33,083 nucleotides of DNA from an uncultured Lachnospiraceae bacterium (GCA_947086895.1 CAMUAR010000038.1:1-33083), one strand, 5' to 3'; positions 8,120-16,233 are shown, counted from the first letter of the stretch. The notes: a model not told the origin generated them from the sequence alone. Translations and numbers: made by a program.

Positions 8120-10195
8120 TTATTTGGTGAGCAACAGCATAATTTTATTGCTTCTTGCAATAAACTTTGTCATTGCCTCCGGGGTAAGCGGCTTATGTCC
8201 AATCAGAGCAAGATCATAAAGCTGTTCGCAGAACATTGGTACATGTTCCCCATCGCCATGTTCAAACACATACTTTACAAGCTCATTGTTTGCATTGAGA
8301 ACAAGCGTTTCTTCCCCTGCAAACATTGTCGGGTCTGCGCCGTACATATTGTACATCTTCATCATATCCTGCATTCTGCGGCTTTCCTCCGAGAGCGTCA
8401 CCATCGACGAGATACCCGCATCTTTTAATTTTTCAACCTTAACTTCAAGCTTTTCTTTTCCAAGCACCTTGCGGAACAGTTCTGTTAAAGTATCTGTCTC
8501 TTTCTTTAGCGCTTCCCCGTCGTCTGCGCCAACATCCTCTTTCAATGTATCTGTCAAATCGGCGTCGATACGCTGGAAGCGAATCTTGTCATTATTTTGT
8601 TCTAACTGCGTGATAAACGGCTGGTTGATTGGGTGCGTCAAAATCACCGCATCGATCCCTTGTTCAACAAACATGCGGATATACTGACTCTGCTGCTGTT
8701 CGTCCGTCACATAGTAAATAATCTCTTTCTCCGCTTCTTTCTTCGCATCATCCTCTGTCTTTTCTGTTTCTTCTTTGGCTGGTTCGTTTGTCTCTGTCTC
8801 AACGTGGTCTTTTGCCTGTTTAGCAGTCTCTTCTTCTTTCTTCTTTTTTGCCGCCTCCAAGTACTCGTTCAGCGTTACATACTTTTTATCCAGATTTTTA
8901 TACAGCACATAATCGCTCATCTTCTCGCGGAATTTCTCGTCCTTCAAGCAGCCAAATTTAATAAACGGATTGATATCATCCCAATATTTCTCGTAATTTT
9001 CGCGTTCTACTTTATACATGCCTGACAGCTTGTCCGCAATCTTTTTCGTGATATAATCGGAAATTTTCTTGACAAAGCCATCGTTTTGCAGCGCGCTTCT
9101 CGACACGTTAAGCGGCAGGTCAGGGCAGTCGATCACACCCTTTAACAGCATCATAAATTCAGGGATAACTTCCTTGATATTATCCGCGATAAATACTTGG
9201 CTGTTGTACAATTTTATAGTTCCCTCAATGCTGTCGTACTCCATATTGATCTTTGGGAAATACAAAATCCCCTTCAGATTAAACGGATAATCCATATTTA
9301 AATGAATCCAGAACAACGGCTCTTTATAGTCGTGGAATACTTTGTGATAAAATTCTTTGTACTCCTCCTCGGTACACTCATTTGGATGCTTTGTCCACAG
9401 CGGATGTGTCTCATTGACCGGCTTTGGTCCTTTCTTTTTCTTTGTCTCCTCCGCCTTGCCATCCTCAGATACTTCAGCGTCAATAATCTCGTTGCCTTCC
9501 TCGTCAACTTCCGGCGTATTCTCCGCTGTATCTTCCTCATCTTCCAGCTTTTCTTCTGCCGTCTCATTGCAAAAATAAATCGGAACTGGCATAAACGAAC
9601 AATATTTATCAATTACTTCTTTTGCGCGGTACTCGTTGGAAAACTCATAACTGTCCTCATTTAAATACAGTGTAATCTCTGTGCCGCGCTCTGTGCGCTC
9701 CCCGTCGGACATTGAAAAATCAACGCCCTCATCAGACTCCCAATGAACTGGAACTGCACCTTCCTGGTAGGATAATGTGTCGATTGTCACCTTGTGCGCC
9801 ACCATAAAGGAAGAATAAAAACCAAGACCAAAATGCCCGATAATCTGATCCTCATTTGTCTTATCTTTGTATTGCTCCAAAAATGCCGCCGCGCCGGAAA
9901 AGGCAATCTGATTGATGTACTGCTTTACCTCACCCGCCGTCATACCAATACCATTGTCGATCACTTTGATTGTTTTCTCTTCAGGATTTACAAGAATCTG
10001 AATTTTTAACTCTTCGCCTTCCGGGATGGAATACTCTCCCATCAGCTCAAGCTTCTTTAATTTTGTAACGGCGTCGCAGCCGTTGGAAATCAGCTCACGA
10101 TAAAAAATATCATGATCCGAGTACAGCCATTTCTTGATAATCGGGAATATATTTTCCGAATTGATTGATAAACTGCCCTGTTCCATATTGCCCAT
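8120..10195 (-). CDS. htpG: Molecular chaperone HtpG (Hsp90 family)
   Basis: This is an ATP-dependent cytosolic chaperone of 691 residues. The N-terminal GHKL ATPase domain shows E34 and N38 in FYRELISNGCDAV, D80 in VIDNGIGM and the lid segment GHFGLGFYSSFMVA (121-134). The middle domain contains FWIHLNMDYPFNLKGILYFP and the catalytic-arginine segment LNVSRSALQ (R366). It is longer than the roughly 624-residue E. coli protein because of two charged inserts: an acidic, then lysine-rich linker at about 212-258, and a Lys/Glu-rich stretch at about 446-492. ATG 10195 is chosen because AAAGGAG precedes it; a second ATG three codons later is possible. The gene has its own promoter with a CIRCE element, so control by HrcA is expected. 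A hairpin follows the stop codon. Confidence 0.96.
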   Translation of the reverse strand: MGNMEQGSLSINSENIFPIIKKWLYSDHDIFYRELISNGCDAVTKLKKLELMGEYSIPEGEELKIQILVNPEEKTIKVIDNGIGMTAGEVKQYINQIAFSGAAAFLEQYKDKTNEDQIIGHFGLGFYSSFMVAHKVTIDTLSYQEGAVPVHWESDEGVDFSMSDGERTERGTEITLYLNEDSYEFSNEYRAKEVIDKYCSFMPVPIYFCNETAEEKLEDEEDTAENTPEVDEEGNEIIDAEVSEDGKAEETKKKKGPKPVNETHPLWTKHPNECTEEEYKEFYHKVFHDYKEPLFWIHLNMDYPFNLKGILYFPKINMEYDSIEGTIKLYNSQVFIADNIKEVIPEFMMLLKGVIDCPDLPLNVSRSALQNDGFVKKISDYITKKIADKLSGMYKVERENYEKYWDDINPFIKFGCLKDEKFREKMSDYVLYKNLDKKYVTLNEYLEAAKKKKEEETAKQAKDHVETETNEPAKEETEKTEDDAKKEAEKEIIYYVTDEQQQSQYIRMFVEQGIDAVILTHPINQPFITQLEQNNDKIRFQRIDADLTDTLKEDVGADDGEALKKETDTLTELFRKVLGKEKLEVKVEKLKDAGISSMVTLSEESRRMQDMMKMYNMYGADPTMFAGEETLVLNANNELVKYVFEHGDGEHVPMFCEQLYDLALIGHKPLTPEAMTKFIARSNKIMLLLTK

Positions 10196-10317
10196 GCTAA
10201 ATCGCTCCTTTATCTATATTCTTTTCTTTATGCATACAAGTACAGTACAGCCGCTTTTGACTTTTTATGCTGTAATCACCAGATTAGCGACAGACTGTCT
10301 ATGCCTTTGTCATGTAT

Positions 10318-10346
10318 AATATAATACCTGTTTTCCAAAATGTCAA
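10318..10346 (-). promoter_or_regulatory. Sigma-A promoter of htpG
   Basis: On the minus strand a perfect TTGACA (10341-10346) is followed after exactly 17 bases by TATATT (10318-10323). Transcription would start near 10311, giving a leader of about 115 bases before htpG. Confidence 0.85.
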
Positions 10347-10353
10347 TAGAAAA

Positions 10354-10380
10354 TTAGCACTCGATGAAAATGAGTGCTAA
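10354..10380 (-). promoter_or_regulatory. CIRCE operator (HrcA binding site)
   Basis: The sequence is a perfect CIRCE: TTAGCACTC, nine bases, GAGTGCTAA. HrcA binds this inverted repeat and represses class I heat-shock genes. It ends seven bases upstream of the -35 box of the htpG promoter rather than in the leader, and the DUF5721 gene ends 42 bases further upstream. A second promoter upstream of CIRCE, which would put the site in a leader, cannot be excluded. Confidence 0.93.
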
Positions 10381-10422
10381 TAATCATTGTTATAATCCTT
10401 TATCCTCTAAAACATTTCCCGA

Positions 10423-10920
10423 TTACAGTTCTTCCGCCGCAATCTCCTTTTCCCGCAAAAATTCTTTTGCATAGCTGTCAAGTCTTTGTTCAAACGCCTT
10501 GTCAAGTACAAAAGTACAAAAACTAGTTCCTGTCACAATCATAAGCTCCCCAGCCTGATACCTTAAATTTACATAAGCTCCTGAAATTTCTTTGCGCGAA
10601 ATTTTTGCGCCGGAATCTGCAAGAAGCTGTTCCACCGTATCATCAGTTAATCGAAATACAACCGACAAAAGCTGCGGTGTCTTACTCCCCCGGATCATTT
10701 GAAACACAAGCGGTTTCAATTCCGTCCAGCTTAAAAAATCCGGTTCTTTTAAACCTTTAAGCTCCTCCTCCGAATAAAACGAATGATTTCGATGCCCGTT
10801 AATTTTGTAACCGGCTGCTGTCTGCACTTCCGCCTCGCTCACAAGAAAATCGTCGAAATCGTTTTTTTGAAATAGCCTTGCCATAAAATTTTTTATTTCT
10901 AATATCTTTAATGCTATCAT
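10423..10920 (-). CDS. DUF5721 family protein
   Basis: This 165-residue protein begins MIALKILEIKNFMARLF, which I recognise from memory as the start of the DUF5721 family of Lachnospiraceae-type genomes. The family has no assigned function. Visible signature stretches are DFDDFLVSEAEVQT, GYKINGHRNHSFY and FLSWTELKPLVFQMIRGSKTP. It is soluble with no signal peptide or membrane segment. The open frame continues to 11031, but ATG 10918-10920 is preceded by AAAGGA (spacing rather long) and matches the family start. It lies upstream of htpG on the same strand, with CIRCE and the htpG promoter in between and no clear terminator, so read-through into htpG is possible. Confidence 0.7.
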   Translation of the reverse strand: MIALKILEIKNFMARLFQKNDFDDFLVSEAEVQTAAGYKINGHRNHSFYSEEELKGLKEPDFLSWTELKPLVFQMIRGSKTPQLLSVVFRLTDDTVEQLLADSGAKISRKEISGAYVNLRYQAGELMIVTGTSFCTFVLDKAFEQRLDSYAKEFLREKEIAAEEL

Positions 10921-11071
10921 AGAAATCTTTGTTCCTTTCCCCATAAAGTTGTATCTTATACCATCTTTTATTAAAACAGAAATACTCTTTGAAAACAAAA
11001 CAATCGCACAATTTGCTGATGTATCTGTCAAATCGGTGCGGATCTCCTATTCTTTCCAGACAGTTATCACG

Positions 11072-11155
11072 TATAATCCATACAGAATTCGAAATAATAA
11101 TCGTACAATGAAATCCAGCCGGGCAATTTTCCTTCCCGGACAGCAGACGGATTTC
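11072..11155 (+). promoter_or_regulatory. Possible promoter and structured leader of the cysteine-rich gene
   Basis: In the 326-base region between the divergent DUF5721 and cysteine-rich genes there is a perfect TATAAT (11072-11077), though with no good -35 box. Downstream is a two-part hairpin: GAAATCC (11110-11116) pairs with GGATTTC (11149-11155), and inside it CCGGG (11119-11123) pairs with CCCGG (11135-11139). A transcript from this -10 box would carry the hairpin in a leader of about 160 bases. No known riboswitch class was recognised. On the minus side of the region, a TATAAG near 10952 is a weak candidate for the DUF5721 promoter. Confidence 0.4.
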
Positions 11156-11246
11156 TTGTTTAAATAAAGAATACTTTTATTGCAGCCCGATTTGGATTTC
11201 TACAGAAGTCTAAAAAACTGGCGGAATAATGAAAGGAGATGTTTTT

Positions 11247-11456
11247 ATGAGAGCGAGTGAAGCCACCTACGAAAAAGTTGCAGAAAACTGCAGCGCTTTT
11301 GATCCAAAAAGAGAGGACAAGACTACAACTACAAACAGCACCTGCGAACATTGCTGCTGCAAAGTATCTTGTACAACATGTAAGCACTTCGACTCTGACG
11401 AGCATTGTGTTCTTGATCTGTATGACAAAATTGTAAAAGACCACAATCTTAAGTAA
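11247..11456 (+). CDS. Small cysteine-rich protein, probable metal binder
   Basis: The product has 69 residues with eight cysteines: C15, then C33, C36, C37, C38, C42, C45 and C54. The core TCEHCCCKVSCTTCKHF followed by DSDEHC resembles metal-binding knuckles and is likely to hold zinc or an Fe-S centre, but I do not recognise a named family. There is no signal peptide or membrane segment. ATG 11247 is chosen because AAAGGAGAT precedes it at ideal spacing; an in-frame ATG at 11229 lies upstream of that site. The gene stands alone on the plus strand between two minus-strand units. The strong ribosome binding site and clustered cysteines argue for a real gene. Confidence 0.75.
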   Translation: MRASEATYEKVAENCSAFDPKREDKTTTTNSTCEHCCCKVSCTTCKHFDSDEHCVLDLYDKIVKDHNLK

Positions 11457-11475
11457 ACTGCCGCACAAGATAAAT

Positions 11476-11496
11476 TTCCAATATGTTGGAATTATT
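11476..11496 (+). terminator. Weak hairpin after the cysteine-rich gene
   Basis: TTCCAA pairs with TTGGAA around TATG, followed by TTATT. It lies about 20 bases after the stop codon. The stem is only six base pairs, so this is a tentative terminator. Confidence 0.35.
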
Positions 11497-11561
11497 GTAC
11501 CGATATAAAAAACAACAAAATATACCAAACAAAAAATTAAAATACAAAGGATGCTATTTCC

Positions 11562-11612
11562 GGCAGCCTTAAGCCTCCTTCCGATCTTTTGGAGGGCAGA
11601 CTTAAGACCGCC
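11562..11612 (-). terminator. Stem-loop at the end of the TraX unit
   Basis: On the minus strand GGCGG pairs with CTGCC, then a U-G pair, then CTTAAG pairs with CTTAAG, giving 12 continuous pairs including two G-U pairs. A 5-base bulge and CCTCC/GGAGG follow around a 12-base loop. On the plus strand both wobble positions become A-C mismatches, so the structure fits minus-strand RNA better. It is followed by a T-rich stretch (TTTGTATTTTAATTTTTT) beginning about 13 bases later, so termination is plausible but not textbook. Confidence 0.45.
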
Positions 11613-11613
11613 A

Positions 11614-11640
11614 GAAAATAAAAAATTTTTTTCTATTTTC
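11614..11640. terminator. A/T palindrome after TraX
   Basis: GAAAATA pairs with TATTTTC at the ends and A and T runs pair inside, giving an almost perfect A/T-only palindrome eight bases after the TraX stop. It could act as a weak bidirectional terminator with the G/C hairpin next to it. Confidence 0.35.
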
Positions 11641-11647
11641 TCTTCTT

Positions 11648-12358
11648 TTATTTCACCAGCAAAATCATCCCCAAAATCAGCAGATGAACCGGGTAAAACG
11701 CATAAAATAAATACTTTATTTTTTTCCCTGGTTCTTTATTATAGAAAAAGATTGGAACCAATGCGGTGAGCGCAAAAATTTCAAACCGGTTGGAAAACAG
11801 GACAATCACAGCCGCAAGTCCTGCTGCAATCCACGCTTTCTTTCCCCGGAACAGATAAAAAACAAGCACAAACAAAATACCAGTATACTGATAATCTGAT
11901 TTTAATAAAAATGCCGCCATGGATGTTCCAAGAATTAACAGCACACCAAGCGTATTAAAAATAACTGGCTGTGCCAGATAACGCATTTTGATGTCCTCAT
12001 AAAAGTACATAAGCACAAGCCCCAAAAACAGCGTAAACATTACATTTTGATAGCTCATATAATCTTGAAAGCTTCCTTTTGGGAAACCATTAAACGCCAT
12101 ATCAAACGGAATTTCTGAAATCAGGGCAAACAAAAACATTCGCAGTATATACTTTCTTCTGCTTGAGGTATAGTAAAATCCTTCTACCAACAGAAAACAA
12201 TAGATTGGAAATGCAATACGTCCAATCAATCTGCCAATCATATACCAGGACAGATCGCTTCCTCCTCCAATCACGGAAGAAACCGGGACAAATGCAGCAG
12301 TAATATGGTCAATGAACATTGTAATACACGCCAATATTTTCAATGAAAATGTACTCAT
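11648..12358 (-). CDS. TraX-family multi-pass membrane protein
   Basis: This 236-residue, very hydrophobic protein has about eight membrane segments. The family signature is visible near the N terminus: LKILACITMFIDHI, then IGRIAFPIYCFLLVEGFYYTS with a following RRKYILRM, and PFDMAFN. TraX of the F plasmid acetylates pilin, and free-standing relatives are common in Firmicutes without conjugation genes; there are none here, so a role in pilus transfer is unlikely. ATG 12356-12358 is chosen because it overlaps the stop of the upstream GH13-like gene in an ATGA arrangement, which implies translational coupling. A longer in-frame start at 12385 would run into that gene. A plausible role is transfer of an acyl group to a surface or stored glycan; this is inference. 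Confidence 0.85.
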   Translation of the reverse strand: MSTFSLKILACITMFIDHITAAFVPVSSVIGGGSDLSWYMIGRLIGRIAFPIYCFLLVEGFYYTSSRRKYILRMFLFALISEIPFDMAFNGFPKGSFQDYMSYQNVMFTLFLGLVLMYFYEDIKMRYLAQPVIFNTLGVLLILGTSMAAFLLKSDYQYTGILFVLVFYLFRGKKAWIAAGLAAVIVLFSNRFEIFALTALVPIFFYNKEPGKKIKYLFYAFYPVHLLILGMILLVK

Positions 12359-14508
12359 AAACTGCCCCCATGATCCAGATTCCATATTTTTTCTTCTTTT
12401 CGACTTACCTGTGTGTTTTTTTCGCCGACGTTCTCTTCTTTTTGATCGGTCTGCTTATCTTTATTGTCATCTAGGTTTTTATTTTTTAAATTCTCTGGCT
12501 TTTCCCCTGTGCTTTTCTCTTTCTCTGCCGCTTTTTTGCCTCTTTTTTTATGATGCGTTTTTTCTTCTTCCCGCTTTCCGCAAAACAGCGTGATCGAACG
12601 CGGCGGAACCTCAAAAGTTCTCGCGCCATTAGAGTCTTCTCTCATTCCCTCTTTTCCTGTACCGTCCGCAGTGGAAAGCAAAAAGACAAGCATCTCCCCG
12701 TTGTTGATCGCCGGAAGCGCAAAATCGTGCGGTTCCCAGTGCATGTTTGCAGCGAGATAAAAACTGCAGTCCGACTCAAAAACTGCCGTTTTTGCATAGC
12801 TTCCGCAGAACAGCAACGCAAGCGTTCTGCTGTAATTGGAATAATCAGGATACCACGCTTTCGTGCCGTGTCTTGATACATCCGGGCAGCCGCAGGAAAT
12901 ATAATCCATTCCTCTCAGCGGTATTTTATTGTGCAGTACCGGATGTGCTTTTCGCAGCGCAATCAATGTTCTGACAAATTGAAACAGTTCTTGTTCCCTG
13001 CGAAATCCCTTCCATGATACCCAGCCAACCTCATTGTCCTGACAGTATGCATTGTTATTTCCATTTTGCGAGTTGCCAAATTCATCTCCGGCAAGCAGCA
13101 TTGGAGTCCCTTGTGCAAAAAACAGAAAAGTCAAAGCGTTTCGCCGCATCTGATCGCGCAGTTTTAAAATCTTTTTTTTCTTTGTCGGTCCTTCCACGCC
13201 GCAGTTCCAGCTGAAATTGTAATCGCTGCCGTCCCGGTTGTCCTCGCCGTTGTCCTCATTGTGCTTTATATCGTATGAATACAAATCATACAGTGTAAAT
13301 CCGTTGTTGTCTGCAATATAATTGATGACACCGATATTTTGCGGCTGGCGCTCAAGTCTGGCCGCCACGCTTCCGACCATCTCCTCGTCGCCCTTGACAA
13401 ACCGCCTTACCTCGCTTAAAAAACCGTCGTTATACTCCGCAAGCACTGTTTGACATTGCATTTTTCCGCCGTATCTCGGATGGGAGTCCGTGCGAAAAGA
13501 AGGAGCGGATTCAAACCCCTGAGAAATAAATTTTACCCCTGCAAATTCTGGATTCTCTGTGAAAAAGCGCGGCGGAAGCAGCCCTGAGCCAATGCGGAAA
13601 CCGTCGATATGATATTCTTTCACCCACCAGGAAAGACAATCTAAAATAAAGACAGGGCTGTCCGTCGGCTTAAAATCCATCTCAATCAGCACCTCGATAC
13701 CGCTCTCATGCAGCCCCCTTACCATCTGTTTAAATTCCCTGCCTGCATGGGATGGATCCGAAGCATAAGAAGCTTTCGGTGCAAAATATAAACTTTCTGC
13801 GCCAAATCCCCACAGATTCGTACAGCATGTTTTTTTTGTCTCTTCTTCCCCGCTTTTTGCCAGAATTTTTGCAGTGTACGGAATTGATTTATAACCTTTA
13901 TCCCTGCAAAGCATCTCGTCAAATTCCACGCACGGCAAAAGTAAAACCGCATTGATCCCAAGCTCCAACAAATACTTTTTCTTTTCGAGCAAGCCAAGAT
14001 AAGTCCCTCTATGACGCACGCCGGGCGCCGTCATAGTGAACCCTCTGATGTTAAGCTTATATAAAATCATATCTTCGTAGGCGATTCTCGGCGGCACGTC
14101 CGCCTTCCACGAAAATGACTTTCCATCCTCAACTTCATTCACTATACCAAACAATTCTTTCGGCGCGCCAAACTGCTCCCTGCCCGCCGTATATTTTGCA
14201 TAGGGATCCACAAACTCCCTGCCGCCCACAGCATAGCGATAGCCCCATCTTGGCGGCATTTTATCCTTTGGTACAGCCCCCGTAAACAGCCCCGGCTGTC
14301 TTACCAGCCGGGAAAGCGACAGACTTGCTGCCGCTTCCCCTTGGTCCAAATCATAAATCTTTAACTCGCACTCCAGCGCCCCAGGCACAAAAACCGCAAA
14401 ATTATAAAATTCCGTACAAAACTCTTCTTTCACACAAGAAACACCCAAAGGCGCAGGATTGCCCATCATAGTTTCTATCTGCTTTGTATATTTGCCTGAT
14501 CCACTCAC
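12355..14508 (-). CDS. GH13 isoamylase/GlgX-like protein, catalytically dead
   Basis: This 717-residue protein has the layout of bacterial debranching enzymes: an N-terminal CBM48-like domain (about 15-110), a GH13 barrel (about 140-580) and a C-terminal beta domain. Family stretches are clear (EDMILYKLNIRGFT, NGFTLYDLYSYDIKHNEDNGE, NFSWNCGVEG, FFAQGTPMLLAGDEFG). All three catalytic acids are replaced. The nucleophile of DGFRFD is glycine (DGFRIG, G307), the acid/base Glu is glutamine (KFISQ, Q330), and the transition-state Asp after the region-IV His is asparagine (ADNNGF, N402). The region-I D..NH is also absent (IEMDFK). The last 70 residues are a highly charged Lys/Glu tail. GTG 14506-14508, six bases behind AGGAGG, is preferred over the upstream TTG. 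It overlaps TraX by ATGA and follows the ABC-F gene after 78 bases without a terminator. It probably binds alpha-glucan without cutting it. Confidence 0.82.
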   Translation of the reverse strand: MSGSGKYTKQIETMMGNPAPLGVSCVKEEFCTEFYNFAVFVPGALECELKIYDLDQGEAAASLSLSRLVRQPGLFTGAVPKDKMPPRWGYRYAVGGREFVDPYAKYTAGREQFGAPKELFGIVNEVEDGKSFSWKADVPPRIAYEDMILYKLNIRGFTMTAPGVRHRGTYLGLLEKKKYLLELGINAVLLLPCVEFDEMLCRDKGYKSIPYTAKILAKSGEEETKKTCCTNLWGFGAESLYFAPKASYASDPSHAGREFKQMVRGLHESGIEVLIEMDFKPTDSPVFILDCLSWWVKEYHIDGFRIGSGLLPPRFFTENPEFAGVKFISQGFESAPSFRTDSHPRYGGKMQCQTVLAEYNDGFLSEVRRFVKGDEEMVGSVAARLERQPQNIGVINYIADNNGFTLYDLYSYDIKHNEDNGEDNRDGSDYNFSWNCGVEGPTKKKKILKLRDQMRRNALTFLFFAQGTPMLLAGDEFGNSQNGNNNAYCQDNEVGWVSWKGFRREQELFQFVRTLIALRKAHPVLHNKIPLRGMDYISCGCPDVSRHGTKAWYPDYSNYSRTLALLFCGSYAKTAVFESDCSFYLAANMHWEPHDFALPAINNGEMLVFLLSTADGTGKEGMREDSNGARTFEVPPRSITLFCGKREEEKTHHKKRGKKAAEKEKSTGEKPENLKNKNLDDNKDKQTDQKEENVGEKNTQVSRKEEKIWNLDHGGSL

Positions 14509-14586
14509 GCTTTCCCTCCTAATGCGACTTGCCGGCAACAGCCCGCCTCCCTAAAAATAAATTAAGAAACGAGCTGTAATGTAAGT

Positions 14587-16233
14587 TTATGCCTCTGCTT
14601 CGATGTCCTCTTCTACTACCTGCACTTGCAGGCTCTGTCTTCTGCGCACTGCAATATCGCTGTCAAGATATTCATCGTAAGTTGTAATCTTATCCACAAG
14701 ACCTTCCGGTGTAATTTCCATAATACGGTTTGCAATCGTCTGGATAAACTGATGGTCGAGAGAGGTAAACAAAAGCGCGCCCGAAAATTTGATCAGACCA
14801 TTGTTCAATGCTGTGATGGACTCCATATCCAAATGGTTTGTCGGTTCATCCATAATCAGAACATTTGCGCCCATAATCATCATTTTTGAGAGCATAACGC
14901 GCACGCGCTCACCGCCGGAAAGAACATTTACTTTTTTTACTCCCTCCTCGCCGGCAAACAGCATTCTTCCCATAAAACCACGCACATAAGTGACGTCCTT
15001 TTCCGGGGAGTACGGCATCAGCCAATCCACGATGGTATCTTCACACGCAAACTCTTTTGTATTATCCTTTGGAAAATATGCCTGCGATGTTGTCACGCCC
15101 CATTTATACTCGCCGGAGTCCGGCTCCAGCTCCCCTGCTAAAATTCGAAACAGCGTCGTGCTTGCAAGAGTGTTTGCACCGACAAACGCCACTTTATCCT
15201 CGCGGTTTAAAATAAACGAAATATTGTCAAGCACTTTTACTCCGTCAATGGTCTTTGACAGATTCTTTACGGTCAAAACTTCATTGCCGATCTCGCGTGC
15301 CGGGCGGAAATCGATATACGGATACTTTCTGGAGGACGGTCTTATCTCGTCCAATTCAATCTTTTCAAGCGCGCGCTTTCTTGACGTCGCCTGCTTTGAT
15401 TTGGAAGCATTGGCGGAGAATCTCTGGATAAACTCCTGCAGTTCCTTAATCTTCTCCTCTTTTTTCTTGTTTGCTTCCTTCATCTGCTTGATCATAAGCT
15501 GACTTGACTCATACCAGAAATCATAGTTGCCCGCATACAGCTGAATCTTTGAATAGTCGATGTCCGCGATCTGCGTACACACTTTATTCAGGAAATAACG
15601 GTCGTGCGAAACGACAATAACGGTATTTTCAAAATTGATCAAAAATTCCTCAAGCCAGCGGATCGCTTCCAGATCCAAATGGTTTGTCGGCTCGTCCAGC
15701 AAAAGGATATCCGGGTTGCCAAACAAAGCCTGTGCAAGCAGCACCTTCACTTTCTGGCTTCCGTCCAGCTCGGACATTTTTTTTGTGTGAAGTTCGGTCT
15801 CTATGCCAAGACCGTTTAAAAGCGTTGCCGCATCGGACTCCGCCTCCCAGCCGTTCAATGTCGCAAACTCCCCTTCCAGCTCGCTCGCCCGAATGCCGTC
15901 CTCCTCGGAAAAATCCTCCTTTGCATAGATCGCATCCTTCTCCTGCATAATCTCATACAGCCGTTCGTTGCCCATAATCACAGTTGACAATACCTCAAAC
16001 GCATCGTATTTAAAATGATCCTGCTGCAAAAACGATAATCGCTGCCCTGACGTAATAATAATTTCGCCCTTGCTTGGCTCAATCTGCCCAGACAAAATCT
16101 TTAAAAAAGTGGACTTTCCTGCTCCATTTGCACCAATCAGTCCGTAACAATTTCCTTCCGTAAACTTGATATTGACATCTTCGAACAGCGCCCTTTTTCC
16201 AATCCTCAATGTAATATTGCTTGCTTGTATCAT
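14587..16233 (-). CDS. ABC-F ATPase, YbiT/YkpA-like
   Basis: This 548-residue protein has two ABC domains and no membrane segment, so it is a ribosome-associated ABC-F type rather than a transporter. Domain 1 has an intact Walker A (GANGAGKST, 34-42) and DEPTNHLDLEAI but a weak signature (LDGSQ, 156-160). The charged coiled-coil linker with KSKQATSRKRALEKIELDEI follows. Domain 2 has a degenerate Walker A without lysine (GANTLASTT, 353-361), an intact signature (LSGGE, 439-443) and DEPTNHLDMESI. Only one of the two composite ATP sites looks normal. ATG 16231-16233 matches the usual family start; an upstream in-frame ATG at 16260 has no ribosome site. It is the first gene after a good promoter and is probably co-transcribed with the GH13-like and TraX genes. 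Resistance function is not indicated. Confidence 0.9.
   Translation of the reverse strand: MIQASNITLRIGKRALFEDVNIKFTEGNCYGLIGANGAGKSTFLKILSGQIEPSKGEIIITSGQRLSFLQQDHFKYDAFEVLSTVIMGNERLYEIMQEKDAIYAKEDFSEEDGIRASELEGEFATLNGWEAESDAATLLNGLGIETELHTKKMSELDGSQKVKVLLAQALFGNPDILLLDEPTNHLDLEAIRWLEEFLINFENTVIVVSHDRYFLNKVCTQIADIDYSKIQLYAGNYDFWYESSQLMIKQMKEANKKKEEKIKELQEFIQRFSANASKSKQATSRKRALEKIELDEIRPSSRKYPYIDFRPAREIGNEVLTVKNLSKTIDGVKVLDNISFILNREDKVAFVGANTLASTTLFRILAGELEPDSGEYKWGVTTSQAYFPKDNTKEFACEDTIVDWLMPYSPEKDVTYVRGFMGRMLFAGEEGVKKVNVLSGGERVRVMLSKMMIMGANVLIMDEPTNHLDMESITALNNGLIKFSGALLFTSLDHQFIQTIANRIMEITPEGLVDKITTYDEYLDSDIAVRRRQSLQVQVVEEDIEAEA

Noticed and set aside
11648..12358. Conjugation or plasmid-transfer locus suggested by TraX
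   Set aside because: No relaxase, coupling protein, pilus or type IV secretion gene is nearby; free-standing TraX relatives are common in chromosomes.
12358..12385. Longer TraX start
   Set aside because: It would overlap the GH13-like gene by 31 bases; the ATGA junction with a G-rich ribosome site fits better.
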